Below are positions 16,032 through 23,975 of a DNA stretch of 64,000 bases, piece by piece. The stretch spans positions 3,165,501 through 3,229,500 of the forward strand of contig NZ_CP150304.1 in NCBI RefSeq assembly GCF_037992945.1. The letters run 5' to 3'. Below the pieces are notes generated by a model that was given only the letters and a program-made list of their open reading frames with translations, was not told the DNA's origin and ran no database searches. The position numbers and the translations under genes are program-made. This stretch comes from Peribacillus sp. FSL E2-0218. Its GTDB lineage: Bacteria > Bacillota > Bacilli > Bacillales > DSM-1321. Numbering within the stretch: position 1 is the stretch's first letter; each line of letters opens with the position of its first letter.

Positions 16032-16799
16032 TCATTGATTCATGTGGTTTTTCATTTGCTGAAGAATCTTTTTTTCTAGCCTAGAAACTTGAACTTGCGA
16101 TATTCCAAGCCTCGCAGCCACTTCCGATTGTGTCTGGTCCTTGTAATATCTCAGGAAAACGATCAGTCTTTCTCTTTCATTCAATTCCTGGATTGCTTCT
16201 TTTAAGGCGATCTGATCGAACCATGATGTTTCATTATTATCGGCAATCTGATCAAGAAGCGTAATCGGGTCCCCATCATTCTCGTAAACCGTTTCATGGA
16301 TGGATGAAGGGCTCCTGCTTGCTTCCTGGGCCATGATGATTTCCTCAGGCGATAGGTCGAGGTGTTCCGCCAGTTCATTGACAGTCGGGACACGGCCATA
16401 CGTCTTGGAAAGTTCTTCTTTCGCCCTGCGGATTTTATTCGCCATTTCCTTTAAGGACCGGCTGACCTTTACAGTTCCGTCATCGCGGATAAAACGTTGG
16501 ATTTCACCAATGATCATTGGCACAGCATACGTTGAGAACTTCACTTCAAACGATAAGTCAAATTTATCCACGGACTTCAACAGACCAATACAGCCAATTT
16601 GATACAGGTCATCCGGTTCGTAACCTCGATTGAGGAATCTTTGCACCACTGACCATACAAGCCTAAGATTGCTATTGACGATCAGGTTTCTTGCGTCTTG
16701 ATCACCGCTTTGGCTGCGTTGGATTAAACTCCGCAATTCCTCATCTTTTAAATGGGGCTGACCTTTTTTGCTCTTCTCGTTTTTAACCTCCACATCCAT
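16032..16799 (-). CDS. sigF: RNA polymerase sigma factor SigF (early forespore)
   Basis: 255 aa. Directs RNA polymerase to early forespore genes. Region 2 includes RFLNRGYEPDDLYQIGCIGLLKSVDKFDL and FSTYAVPMIIGEIQRFIRDDGTVKVSRSLKE, close to B. subtilis SigF; region 3 follows, and region 4 has the helix-turn-helix QTQSEVAARLGISQVQVSRLEKKIL. The start at 16799 (MDVEVKN) has GGGAGA seven bases before it. It is the third gene of spoIIA, 13 bp after spoIIAB, whose product holds SigF inactive. A short T-rich hairpin overlaps the stop codon. Confidence 0.97.
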   Translation of the reverse strand: MDVEVKNEKSKKGQPHLKDEELRSLIQRSQSGDQDARNLIVNSNLRLVWSVVQRFLNRGYEPDDLYQIGCIGLLKSVDKFDLSFEVKFSTYAVPMIIGEIQRFIRDDGTVKVSRSLKEMANKIRRAKEELSKTYGRVPTVNELAEHLDLSPEEIIMAQEASRSPSSIHETVYENDGDPITLLDQIADNNETSWFDQIALKEAIQELNERERLIVFLRYYKDQTQSEVAARLGISQVQVSRLEKKILQQMKNHMNQ

Positions 16800-16812
16800 A
16801 TGCAAGTCTCCC

Positions 16813-17253
16813 TTAATTGCACAAAGCTCTGCTTGTAGTTAAGTGCTTTTTTAATCGAATGATCGTGCCTTCGCCCTTATGGGATACGATATTGATTTCA
16901 TCCATGAAGTTTTCCATAATGGTGAATCCCATGCCAGAACGTTCAAGCTCCGGCTTCGTCGTGAACAACGGTTGTTTGGCTTCTTCGACGTCCTCAATGC
17001 CCAGTCCTTCATCCCTTATGGTCAGCTCGACGGTATCGCCTTCGATGACCGCTGAAATGTATACCCAACCTTCCGGGTCACTCTCATACCCATGAATGAT
17101 TGAATTCGTAACCGCTTCAGACACGACCGTCTTGATTTCCGTCAATTCATCCATCGTCGGGTCCAATTGGGCGATGAAAGCCGCAACAGTTACCCTGGCA
17201 AAAGATTCATTTTGGCTTAGTGCAGAAAATTTCGTTTCCATTTTATTTTTCAT
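16813..17253 (-). CDS. spoIIAB: Anti-sigma F factor / serine kinase SpoIIAB
   Basis: 146 aa. A GHKL-fold ATPase that binds SigF and phosphorylates SpoIIAA. The N box is SEAVTNSIIHGY (near 45-56), G1 is RDEGLGIED near 79 and G2 is LERSGMGFTIMENFMDE near 104. Sequence is very close to B. subtilis SpoIIAB, including ALSQNESFARVTVA at the start and the ALCN end. The start MKNKMETK lies one base after the spoIIAA stop codon, so translation is coupled. Confidence 0.97.
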   Translation of the reverse strand: MKNKMETKFSALSQNESFARVTVAAFIAQLDPTMDELTEIKTVVSEAVTNSIIHGYESDPEGWVYISAVIEGDTVELTIRDEGLGIEDVEEAKQPLFTTKPELERSGMGFTIMENFMDEINIVSHKGEGTIIRLKKHLTTSRALCN

Positions 17254-17254
17254 A

Positions 17255-17605
17255 TTAGGCAACCCCCAGTCTTTGCAAAGCGTTTTTTTCGGATAGTTCC
17301 ATTTTAACAATTTTAAACAACCCTGACATCTCAAATAACCGCTTTACTGCTGGAGAAATTGCACAGACCACCATTTCGCCTTGCTTTTTATTGACTTGCT
17401 TATAACGCCCTAAAATGACGCCGAGCCCTGAACTGTCCATAAAATGCAATTCTTCCATGTTGAGGATAATATGCTGGATGTTATGCTTTTGAATGGCTGC
17501 CTCTGCCTGGTTTTTCAATCTTTCTGCTGTATGATGATCCAAATCACCTTTGAGACGAATGCACAATACACGATTCTTCGCCTCCATATTAATCGTAAGA
17601 CTCAC
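17255..17605 (-). CDS. spoIIAA: Anti-anti-sigma F factor SpoIIAA
   Basis: 116 aa, STAS fold. Unphosphorylated SpoIIAA frees SigF from SpoIIAB; SpoIIAB phosphorylates it and SpoIIE reverses this. The target serine is Ser58 in FMDSSGLGVILGRYKQ, the same number as in B. subtilis. First gene of spoIIAA-spoIIAB-sigF, with a SigH-type promoter ~40 bp upstream. GGAGG precedes the GTG/ATG region at normal spacing. Confidence 0.97.
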   Translation of the reverse strand: MSLTINMEAKNRVLCIRLKGDLDHHTAERLKNQAEAAIQKHNIQHIILNMEELHFMDSSGLGVILGRYKQVNKKQGEMVVCAISPAVKRLFEMSGLFKIVKMELSEKNALQRLGVA

Positions 17606-17641
17606 TATATACAGCCTCCTTCACTGTCTTATAAGAGTCAA

Positions 17642-17667
17642 ATTCTCTTTTTCACCTGCCGATTCCT
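17642..17667 (-). promoter_or_regulatory. SigH-type promoter of the spoIIA operon
   Basis: On the minus strand AGGAATC (17661-17667) and AGAGAAT (17642-17648) are 12 bp apart, matching the SigH pattern RnAGGAWWW-N11/12-RnnGAAT with one mismatch. A Spo0A-box-like TGTCGCAA (17721-17728) lies upstream. spoIIA is SigH- and Spo0A-dependent in B. subtilis. Confidence 0.7.
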
Positions 17668-17734
17668 TCTTAACAACAAAACTAGTGCCGTTTCGCCTAA
17701 ATTAGTACTATTACCAGCCATTGCGACATTTTTC

Positions 17735-18901
17735 TTATTTGGCTTGGGTAAACATGCCGAAAGCACGTTTGTACAGTTGCCACCAGCTCGCATTTTTAAC
17801 CGTTTTCTTCGCAACAATTGGCGATTTTACATATACCTTTCCGTTTTTCTTCAATTCAAGCGTCCCGATTTCATCACCCTTTTGAATCGGAGCTTTCAAA
17901 TCTTTATTAAGTGTGATTTTTTTAGTGAAGTCCTTGGCCGTTCCGTTCTTGGCCGTCAAAACTGAAATAGGCTCGCTTGTCACACCAACAACAGATTTCT
18001 CATTGCCTTTACTTACCTTCGTTTCCCCTAGCACCTCTCCGCGCTTATAAATCGGATAGGTGATGTATTGTGAAAATGCGTAATCCAGCATCTTCGTAAC
18101 CTGTGCATTCCGTTCCTTTGGGGAAGCAGCTCCGAATACGACGGCAATGACGCGCATATTCCCCTTTTTTGCCGTTGCTGTTAAACAGTACTTCGCTTCA
18201 TTCGTGAATCCTGTCTTCAGGCCATCCACGCCTGGGTAAAATTTCACCAATCTGTTCGTGTTCACAAGCCAGAATTTCTTTTCCGTATTTTCACGGAGAT
18301 AATCTTCATATGTACCCGTGAACCTTGTAATCGTATCGTATTTCAATAGCTCCTTCGCCATGATCGACATATCATGGGCGGAACTGTAATGATCCTTAAC
18401 CGGAAGGCCTGTTGCGTTTTGGAACTTTGTATTTTTTAAACCAAGTTCTTTTGCCTTTTCATTCATTTTCTTAACGAATTCTTCTTCCGAACCGGCAAGG
18501 TGTTCAGCCATCGCCACCGATGCGTCATTCGCAGAACCAATCGAGATGCCTTTAAGCATGTGCTCTGTGGTCATTTCTTCACCTGGCTCGAGGAAAATTT
18601 GGGATCCCCCCATCGATGCTGCATACTCGCTCGTCCTGATTTTTTCCTTCATGCTAAGCTCGCCTTTATCAATCGCTTCCATGATCAGCAGCATCGTCAT
18701 GATTTTCGTCATGCTTGCCGGTGAAAGACGAACATCCGAATTTTTATCATATAGAACAGTACCTGTATCCCGTTCAATCAAAATAGCGGATTTAGCATTC
18801 GCTGCCAAGTCCACTCCTTTATTTTCCGCTGCCTTTGTATGTGGGATGCCAAAACTTATTGCGATTAATACCATTAAAAATAGAGAAAGAACCCGCTTCA
18901 T
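17735..18901 (-). CDS. dacF: D-alanyl-D-alanine carboxypeptidase DacF
   Basis: 388 aa. Secreted S11 DD-carboxypeptidase that trims stem peptides and tunes cortex cross-linking. A signal peptide (1-23, ending PHTKAA) is followed by the active-site SxxK in SPASMTKIMTMLL, the SxN in SIGSANDASVAMA, and KTG in DGLKTGFTNEA. A C-terminal beta-rich domain (about 280-388) ends in an amphipathic anchor, WWQLYKRAFGMF. The start at MKRVLSL follows GGAGGG at 7 nt. It is upstream of spoIIAA, as in B. subtilis, where it is transcribed by SigF/SigG and reads into spoIIA. Confidence 0.93.
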   Translation of the reverse strand: MKRVLSLFLMVLIAISFGIPHTKAAENKGVDLAANAKSAILIERDTGTVLYDKNSDVRLSPASMTKIMTMLLIMEAIDKGELSMKEKIRTSEYAASMGGSQIFLEPGEEMTTEHMLKGISIGSANDASVAMAEHLAGSEEEFVKKMNEKAKELGLKNTKFQNATGLPVKDHYSSAHDMSIMAKELLKYDTITRFTGTYEDYLRENTEKKFWLVNTNRLVKFYPGVDGLKTGFTNEAKYCLTATAKKGNMRVIAVVFGAASPKERNAQVTKMLDYAFSQYITYPIYKRGEVLGETKVSKGNEKSVVGVTSEPISVLTAKNGTAKDFTKKITLNKDLKAPIQKGDEIGTLELKKNGKVYVKSPIVAKKTVKNASWWQLYKRAFGMFTQAK

Positions 18902-18930
18902 CTCCATACCCTCCAATCTTTATATCATTT

Positions 18931-18958
18931 ATTTTTTCCACAAAACCCATTTTTATAC
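18931..18958 (-). promoter_or_regulatory. SigF-type promoter candidate of dacF
   Basis: On the minus strand GTATA (18954-18958) is followed after 14 bp by GGAAAAAAT (18931-18939), resembling the SigF pattern GYATA-N15/16-GGnnAnAnT with slightly short spacing. It lies ~30 bp before the dacF start. Confidence 0.5.
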
Positions 18959-19019
18959 AAATAAAGATCAATTTTGAATTTTCAACAGACACATAAGATA
19001 AAAGAGTATGCATATGTTC

Positions 19020-19155
19020 CCCTCTGCTCACCCCGACCGACTCTGGATAAGCGGCTCCAGAAGTAAAATGAAACGGTTGAGTTTCAGATCTCCAACTGTC
19101 GGTAATATGGATTCCATCTTCGTGGTTGGTCACACACAGTGGTATGAGGCGGTCT
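19020..19155 (+). repeat. Decayed copy of the 186-bp repeat
   Basis: Recognisable by shared order with the intact units: CTCAC-GACCG, then ATGAAACGGT, a CAGAT..CCAAACT-like stretch, ATCGG/GGATTCC, and GTGGTTGGTCA..CACAG. Many substitutions and small indels separate it from the array 300 bp away, implying it is older. It reaches to within ~120 bp of the dacF start codon. Confidence 0.6.
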
Positions 19156-19263
19156 AAGGTACAAGTTACTCACGAACCCGGGTTTTGCATGGAATTCGAG
19201 GCCGTTTTTCGTGAATTTCGCGCTTTTCACACACAATTGCGATCGTTTCTTGACTGCTCCATT

Positions 19264-19360
19264 CGCATTATTATCGAATTTGGCTCGAGTTGATGCGTTC
19301 TTTCACCAGTTCGGAGCGTTATTAGCCAGTTCGGCACTTTTACTCGCGAGTTTAACTTTG
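19264..19360 (+). repeat. Imperfect ~21-bp tandem repeats
   Basis: Units such as GCGTTCTTTCACCAGTTCGG (from 19295) and GCGTTATTAGCCAGTTCGGC (from 19316) follow one another with a 21-bp period. A weaker unit starts near 19337 and another near 19264. No open frame with a ribosome binding site uses them. They lie between the decayed repeat copy and the main array. Confidence 0.55.
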
Positions 19361-19460
19361 CCTAGAACTTGAGGCGCATTCTTATAAAAATCAAACTTTT
19401 TACATGCTTTTTGTACCGTTTCTCGCCAACAATTTTGCGCCAACCTGATTCCATTTACAT

Positions 19461-20205
19461 GGTCACACAGAGTGAAATGGAACGGGTGCGCAGAACTCCT
19501 AAGGGATATGCATGTCTATGTGGTACCCAGGCGCAAACGCCGAGGAGGTCACGGACCGCCTGCGGAAAGGGAACGCCTGCAGTACAATGAAACGGTCTAG
19601 TTCAGATTATCCAAACTTTGTACAATCGGGATCCGTCCTAGTGGTCAAGCAGAGTGGAATGGAACGGAAGGCGGGAGACTCCTGCGGGATATGCGTGTCT
19701 ACGCGAGACCCCGCAGGCTGAAAGCCGAGGAGGCTCACGGACCGCCCGCGGAAAGGGAACGCCTGCAGTGCAATGAAACGGTCTAGTTCAGATTATCCAA
19801 ACTTTGTACAATCGGGATCCGTCCTAGTGGTCAAGCAGAGTGGAATGGAACGGAAGGCGGGAGACTCCTGCGGGATATGCGTGTCTACGTGAGACCCCGC
19901 AGGCTGAAAGCCGAGGAGGCTCACGGACCGCCCGCGGGAAAAGGAACGCCTGCAGTGCAATGAAACGGTCTAGTTCAGATTATCCAAACTTTGTACAATC
20001 GGGATTCGTCCTAGTGGTCAAGCAGAGTGGAATGGAACGGAAGGCGGGAGACTCCTGCGGGATATGCGTGTCTACGTGAGACCCCGCAGGCTGAAAGCCG
20101 AGGAGGCTCACGGACCGCCCGCGGAAAGGGAACGCCTGCAGTGCAATGAAACGGTCTACGTTTAGATTCTTTAAACTTTGTCGGGATCCGTCCTAGTGGT
20201 CGAGC
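19461..20205 (+). repeat. Tandem array of ~180-187 bp structured repeats
   Basis: Unit starts, taken at GTGGTCAAGC or its variant, are 19461, 19641, 19827 and 20014, with a truncated fifth start at 20196; periods are 180, 186, 187 and 182 bp. Units two to four are almost identical; the first has diverged. Each unit carries CCTGCGGG paired with CCCGCAGG and a CCGAGGAGGCTCACGGACCG block, suggesting a folded RNA or a mobile palindromic element. Short frames inside vary with indels and lack conserved coding, so I do not annotate proteins. The array lies between the pdp terminator and the dacF promoter region, both minus-strand units. Confidence 0.9.
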
Positions 20206-20228
20206 AAAGGGGCATTAAATCCAAAATC

Positions 20229-20274
20229 TAAAAAAACTGTAGACAAACTCAATGGTTATCGAGTTTGTCTACAG
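20229..20274 (-). terminator. Terminator of the deoB-pupG-pdp operon
   Basis: A perfect 14-bp stem (20237-20250 and 20261-20274, CTGTAGACAAACTC) with a 10-nt loop is followed on the minus strand by TTTTTTT. It lies 20 bp after the pdp stop codon. Confidence 0.9.
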
Positions 20275-20294
20275 TGACATTTTGGCAAATGTTC

Positions 20295-21599
20295 TTATTC
20301 CATAATTTCTTTATAAATCAATGTCGGTTTTTCAACTTTCGCTTTTGAAACCGCAATGCTTTCATACAATTTTTCCTTCACTTTTGAAACATCTTCAAAG
20401 TTGCTGTAAATCGTTACAAGGGATTCACCTTTTGCCACGGTTTCCCCAATTTTTTTACGGAGTACAAGCCCGACTGCCAAATCGATTTCCGATTCTTTCG
20501 TCGCCCGGCCTGCGCCTAAAAGCATGGCTGCCGTCCCCACTTCGTCAGCGATGATTTCCGATACATATCCGTCCTCTTTCGCTTCCAGCTCAAAGGTATA
20601 AGACGCCTGCGGAAGTTTTTCCGGATGATCGACAACCGATCCATCGCCACCCTGCGCTTCCAAGAATATCTTGAACGAGTTAAGTGCAGATCCATCTTTG
20701 ATTGCATTTTCAAGCAATGTTCTTGCCTCTTTCAATGAGCTTGCTTTTTTTGCTAGGTATACCATATGGCTTCCCAGTGTTAAAGAAAGTTCCGTTAAAT
20801 CCTCCGGTCCTTCTCCTTTAAGCGTATCGATTGCTTCCTTCACTTCCAGGGCATTTCCGATTGCATATCCAAGCGGTTGGCTCATGTCGGAAATGACAGC
20901 CATCGTATTTCTTCCGACGTTGTTCCCGATACTCACCATCGCATGCGCCAATTCTTCCGAATCTGCAAGGGTTTTCATGAAAGCCCCTGCTCCCGTTTTA
21001 ACATCAAGTACAATTGCATCGGCACCGGCAGCTATTTTCTTGCTCATGATCGAGCCGGCAATCAAACCGATGCTATTGACGGTGGCCGTTACATCGCGCA
21101 AGGCATACAGTTTTTTATCGGCTGGGGTCAAGTTCCCGCTTTGTCCGATGACTGCGATTTTGTTTTTATTCACAAGTCGAATGAATTCATCATTTTCAAT
21201 TTCTACATGAAAACCCGAAACAGATTCCAACTTATCGATCGTGCCGCCCGTGTGGCCAAGACCTCGTCCTGACATTTTTGCAACGGGAACACCTACCGCA
21301 GCGACCAATGGTCCAAGCACTAGTGTCGTCGTATCGCCAACACCGCCTGTTGAATGTTTATCGACCTTGATCCCTTCAATCATCGATAAATCAATTTGAT
21401 CACCCGACTCGACCATTGCCATCGTTAAATCAGCGCGCTCCTGCTCATTCATTCCTTTGAAATAAACAGCCATTGACCAAGCACTCATTTGGTAATCAGG
21501 AATCGTTCCATCCGTGAAGCCTTTGATAATGAACTGGATTTCCTCTGTTGAAAGGGCCTTTCCATCACGTTTTTTCTCAATTAAGTCTACCATTCTCAT
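20295..21599 (-). CDS. pdp: Pyrimidine-nucleoside phosphorylase
   Basis: 434 aa. Splits uridine, thymidine and deoxyuridine with phosphate into base and (deoxy)ribose-1-phosphate. The N-terminal helical domain starts MRMVDLIEKKRDGKALSTEEI, a hallmark of the family. The phosphate site is DKHSTGGVGDTTTLVLGP (near 80-97) and the nucleoside site includes MSGRGLGHTGGTIDKLES. A C-terminal barrel-sandwich-like domain (about 335-434) completes it. The start at 21599 agrees with family N-termini; an extension of 15 codons was rejected. Third gene after deoB and pupG; ribose phosphate made here feeds DeoB. Confidence 0.95.
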   Translation of the reverse strand: MRMVDLIEKKRDGKALSTEEIQFIIKGFTDGTIPDYQMSAWSMAVYFKGMNEQERADLTMAMVESGDQIDLSMIEGIKVDKHSTGGVGDTTTLVLGPLVAAVGVPVAKMSGRGLGHTGGTIDKLESVSGFHVEIENDEFIRLVNKNKIAVIGQSGNLTPADKKLYALRDVTATVNSIGLIAGSIMSKKIAAGADAIVLDVKTGAGAFMKTLADSEELAHAMVSIGNNVGRNTMAVISDMSQPLGYAIGNALEVKEAIDTLKGEGPEDLTELSLTLGSHMVYLAKKASSLKEARTLLENAIKDGSALNSFKIFLEAQGGDGSVVDHPEKLPQASYTFELEAKEDGYVSEIIADEVGTAAMLLGAGRATKESEIDLAVGLVLRKKIGETVAKGESLVTIYSNFEDVSKVKEKLYESIAVSKAKVEKPTLIYKEIME

Positions 21600-21664
21600 A
21601 TTAGAATCCCCACTTCTTAAAGGCACCGCCGTTCTCGGGTGCACTTGTATTTTTTTTGATCGGT

Positions 21665-22477
21665 TTATATGTCCTTAACGATTTGCTTAACAAATTCCAG
21701 AAAACTGCTTTTCACCTTTTCAGTCGTTTCGATTACCTCTTCATGTGACAACGGCTGATCCAGAATGCCTGCGGCCATGTTGGTTATGCATGAAATCCCG
21801 AGAACTTTCATGTCACTATGTCTAGCCACGATGACTTCGGGAACAGTGGACATGCCAACAGCATCCCCTCCAAGGATCCTTGCCATTTTCACTTCTGCCG
21901 GTGTTTCATAGGTCGGCCCTGAATTCCCCACATAGACGCCTTCCTTAATATCCATGCCAAGTGAAGATGCGATTTTTTTCGCTTTAGCCCGTAGGTCTTT
22001 ATTATAAGCTTCAGACATATCAGGGAACCTAGGACCGAAACGATCTTCATTAGGGCCGATCAGCGGGTTTGTCCCCATAAAATTGATATGATCGGTAATG
22101 AGCATCAAATCTCCTGGTGCGAAGCTTTCATTAACACTTCCGGCAGCGTTCGTCACGATTAACTGTTTCACACCGAGAAGTTTCATTACACGTACAGGGA
22201 AGGTGACCTTCTCCATTGAGTAGCCTTCATAAAAATGAAAACGACCTTGCATCGCCACCACTTTTTTACCGCTTAGTTGGCCAATGACAAGCTGACCTGC
22301 GTGTCCTTCAACAGTCGATACCGGAAACTCCGGGATATCATGGTAAGGAATCGTGATCGGATTTTCTATTTCATCTGCCAATACTCCCAGTCCGGAACCA
22401 AGTATCAGTCCTATTTCCGGAGAGCCTTCTATCTTATTTTTTATGAATGCTGCAGCTGTCTCTATTTTATTGAACAT
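21665..22477 (-). CDS. pupG: Purine nucleoside phosphorylase (trimeric, PupG type)
   Basis: 270 aa. Cleaves guanosine, inosine and their deoxy forms. Trimeric PNP signature: GLILGSGLGVLAD (phosphate site, 24-36), VEGHAGQLVIGQL, QGRFHFYEGYSM, TNAAGSVNESFAPGDLMLITDHINFMG (base site) and VGMSTVPEVIVARH. Length is normal. It lies 15 bp downstream of deoB and 65 bp before pdp, forming a nucleoside salvage operon. Confidence 0.95.
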   Translation of the reverse strand: MFNKIETAAAFIKNKIEGSPEIGLILGSGLGVLADEIENPITIPYHDIPEFPVSTVEGHAGQLVIGQLSGKKVVAMQGRFHFYEGYSMEKVTFPVRVMKLLGVKQLIVTNAAGSVNESFAPGDLMLITDHINFMGTNPLIGPNEDRFGPRFPDMSEAYNKDLRAKAKKIASSLGMDIKEGVYVGNSGPTYETPAEVKMARILGGDAVGMSTVPEVIVARHSDMKVLGISCITNMAAGILDQPLSHEEVIETTEKVKSSFLEFVKQIVKDI

Positions 22478-22492
22478 CTATTTCTCTCCCCC

Positions 22493-23680
22493 TTATTTTA
22501 AATCGCCCAATATACTTTTCCCGAAGGCAGGCATTTTCACATCGAAATTAGCAGCAACTGTCGCCCCGATATCTGCAAATGTATCTCTTATTGGAAGCTC
22601 GGTTCCTTCTTTAAATCGTTTGGAATAGACCAGTAATGGCACATATTCACGTGTATGATCGGTTCCTTCATGTACAGGGTCATTTCCATGATCGGCAGTG
22701 ATGATCAATAAGTCATCCTCTTTCAGCTTTTCAAGGACTTCCGGCATCCTGGCGTCGAATTCTTCCAATGCCTTACCGTATCCCTCCGGATCGCGACGGT
22801 GGCCGTATAAAGCATCGAAGTCGACTAGGTTAAGGAAGCTCAGTCCCCTGAAGTCCTGGTCTATCGTTTGGATCAATTTGTCCATTCCGTCCATATTGGA
22901 TACGGTCCTCAGTGATTCAGTTACGCCTTCCCCATCAAAAATATCCGAGATTTTCCCAATTGCAAGAACATCGAATCCCGAATCCTTCAATTCATCCATC
23001 ACTGTCCGATTAAAAGGCTTCAATGCATAATCATGACGATTAGACGTCCTTTTGAAGCTGCCCGGTTCCCCAGTGAAAGGTCTCGCGATCACGCGTCCGA
23101 CTTTGTACTCATCAGCCATTGTCACTTCACGTGCAATTTCACAAATCTTGTATAATTCTTCAATCGGAACGATATCTTCATGTGCAGCGATCTGCAAAAC
23201 GGAATCAGCTGATGTATAAACAATCAATGCGCCCGTCTTCATATGCTCTTCGCCAAGCCTTTCCATGATTTCCGTTCCGCTTGCTGGGACGTTTCCTATA
23301 ATTCCACGGCCCATTTTCGCTTCAAGTTCATTGACCAACAATTCAGGAAATCCGTTTGGAAACACACGGAATGGCGTGGAGATGTTCAGCCCCATGATTT
23401 CCCAATGCCCGGTCATCGTATCTTTTCCCGTTGATGCTTCTTTCATTTTCGTATAGTATGCGAGAGGTTGCTGAGCTTTATCTATCCCTTTTATTTCACG
23501 GATATTGCCTAAACCGAGTTTTGCCAGATTCGGCATGTGCAGCCCATTCATTTCTTCTGCAATATGCCCGAGTGTATCGGACCCTTTATCGCCGAATAAA
23601 TCCGCATCGGGTGCTTCGCCGATTCCAACCGAATCCATGACCACTACAAATATACGTTTAAAAGCTGAATTCCCTTCCAT
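22493..23680 (-). CDS. deoB: Phosphopentomutase DeoB
   Basis: 395 aa. Interconverts ribose-1-phosphate and ribose-5-phosphate (and deoxy forms), linking nucleoside breakdown to central metabolism. Alkaline-phosphatase fold with Mn ligands: VVVMDSVGIGEAPDA at the N-terminus, TGKDTMTGHWEIMG with the phosphorylated Thr, and TADHGNDPVHEGTDHTREYVPLL near the C-terminus. The start at 23680 is 7 nt from AGGAGG; an ATG two codons earlier is too close to it. First gene of the salvage operon. Also called drm. Confidence 0.95.
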   Translation of the reverse strand: MEGNSAFKRIFVVVMDSVGIGEAPDADLFGDKGSDTLGHIAEEMNGLHMPNLAKLGLGNIREIKGIDKAQQPLAYYTKMKEASTGKDTMTGHWEIMGLNISTPFRVFPNGFPELLVNELEAKMGRGIIGNVPASGTEIMERLGEEHMKTGALIVYTSADSVLQIAAHEDIVPIEELYKICEIAREVTMADEYKVGRVIARPFTGEPGSFKRTSNRHDYALKPFNRTVMDELKDSGFDVLAIGKISDIFDGEGVTESLRTVSNMDGMDKLIQTIDQDFRGLSFLNLVDFDALYGHRRDPEGYGKALEEFDARMPEVLEKLKEDDLLIITADHGNDPVHEGTDHTREYVPLLVYSKRFKEGTELPIRDTFADIGATVAANFDVKMPAFGKSILGDLK

Positions 23681-23910
23681 GCTCATTCCTCCTAAAATAG
23701 TAAATCGCTTTTTATACTCTTTATATTACCCTTATCCAGCTTAGTTACTCTGTAAAAAAATCAAATCGCGAGAACGTCAGAAGTCTGACCTCTCTATATT
23801 GTAAACGATTACCTAGATGGAGACAAATAATATATTTCAAAAAAACAACGAAGTGTTGATAAGCATGAGCAGGAATTCCCAGCCGGATTTTCGCTACTCG
23901 CACTTACCAT

Positions 23911-23957
23911 AAAAAGGCCGCTCCCCTCCCTGATCTGCAGGAAGGAAGCAACCGCTC
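23911..23957 (-). terminator. Terminator after xerD
   Basis: On the minus strand a stem with G-U pairs (GCTTCC-TTCCTG against CAGGGA-GGGGAGC) is followed by GGCCTTTTT. It lies ~18 bp after the xerD stop. The rest of 23681-23975 shows no gene. Confidence 0.75.
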
Positions 23958-23975
23958 TATCATTCTACCATTCTA

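Noticed and set aside
17444..17965. 173-codon plus-strand frame across spoIIAA-dacF
   Set aside because: It lies antisense to two certain genes, and has no ribosome binding site or family match.
19512..20079. Short plus-strand frames inside the repeat array, with similar peptides in several units
   Set aside because: They exist only because the units are alike; indels shift the frame between units, there is no consistent ribosome binding site, and no recognisable protein family.
19461..20205. CRISPR array
   Set aside because: The repeated unit is ~186 bp and contiguous, without unique spacers of 30-40 bp, and no cas genes are in the window.
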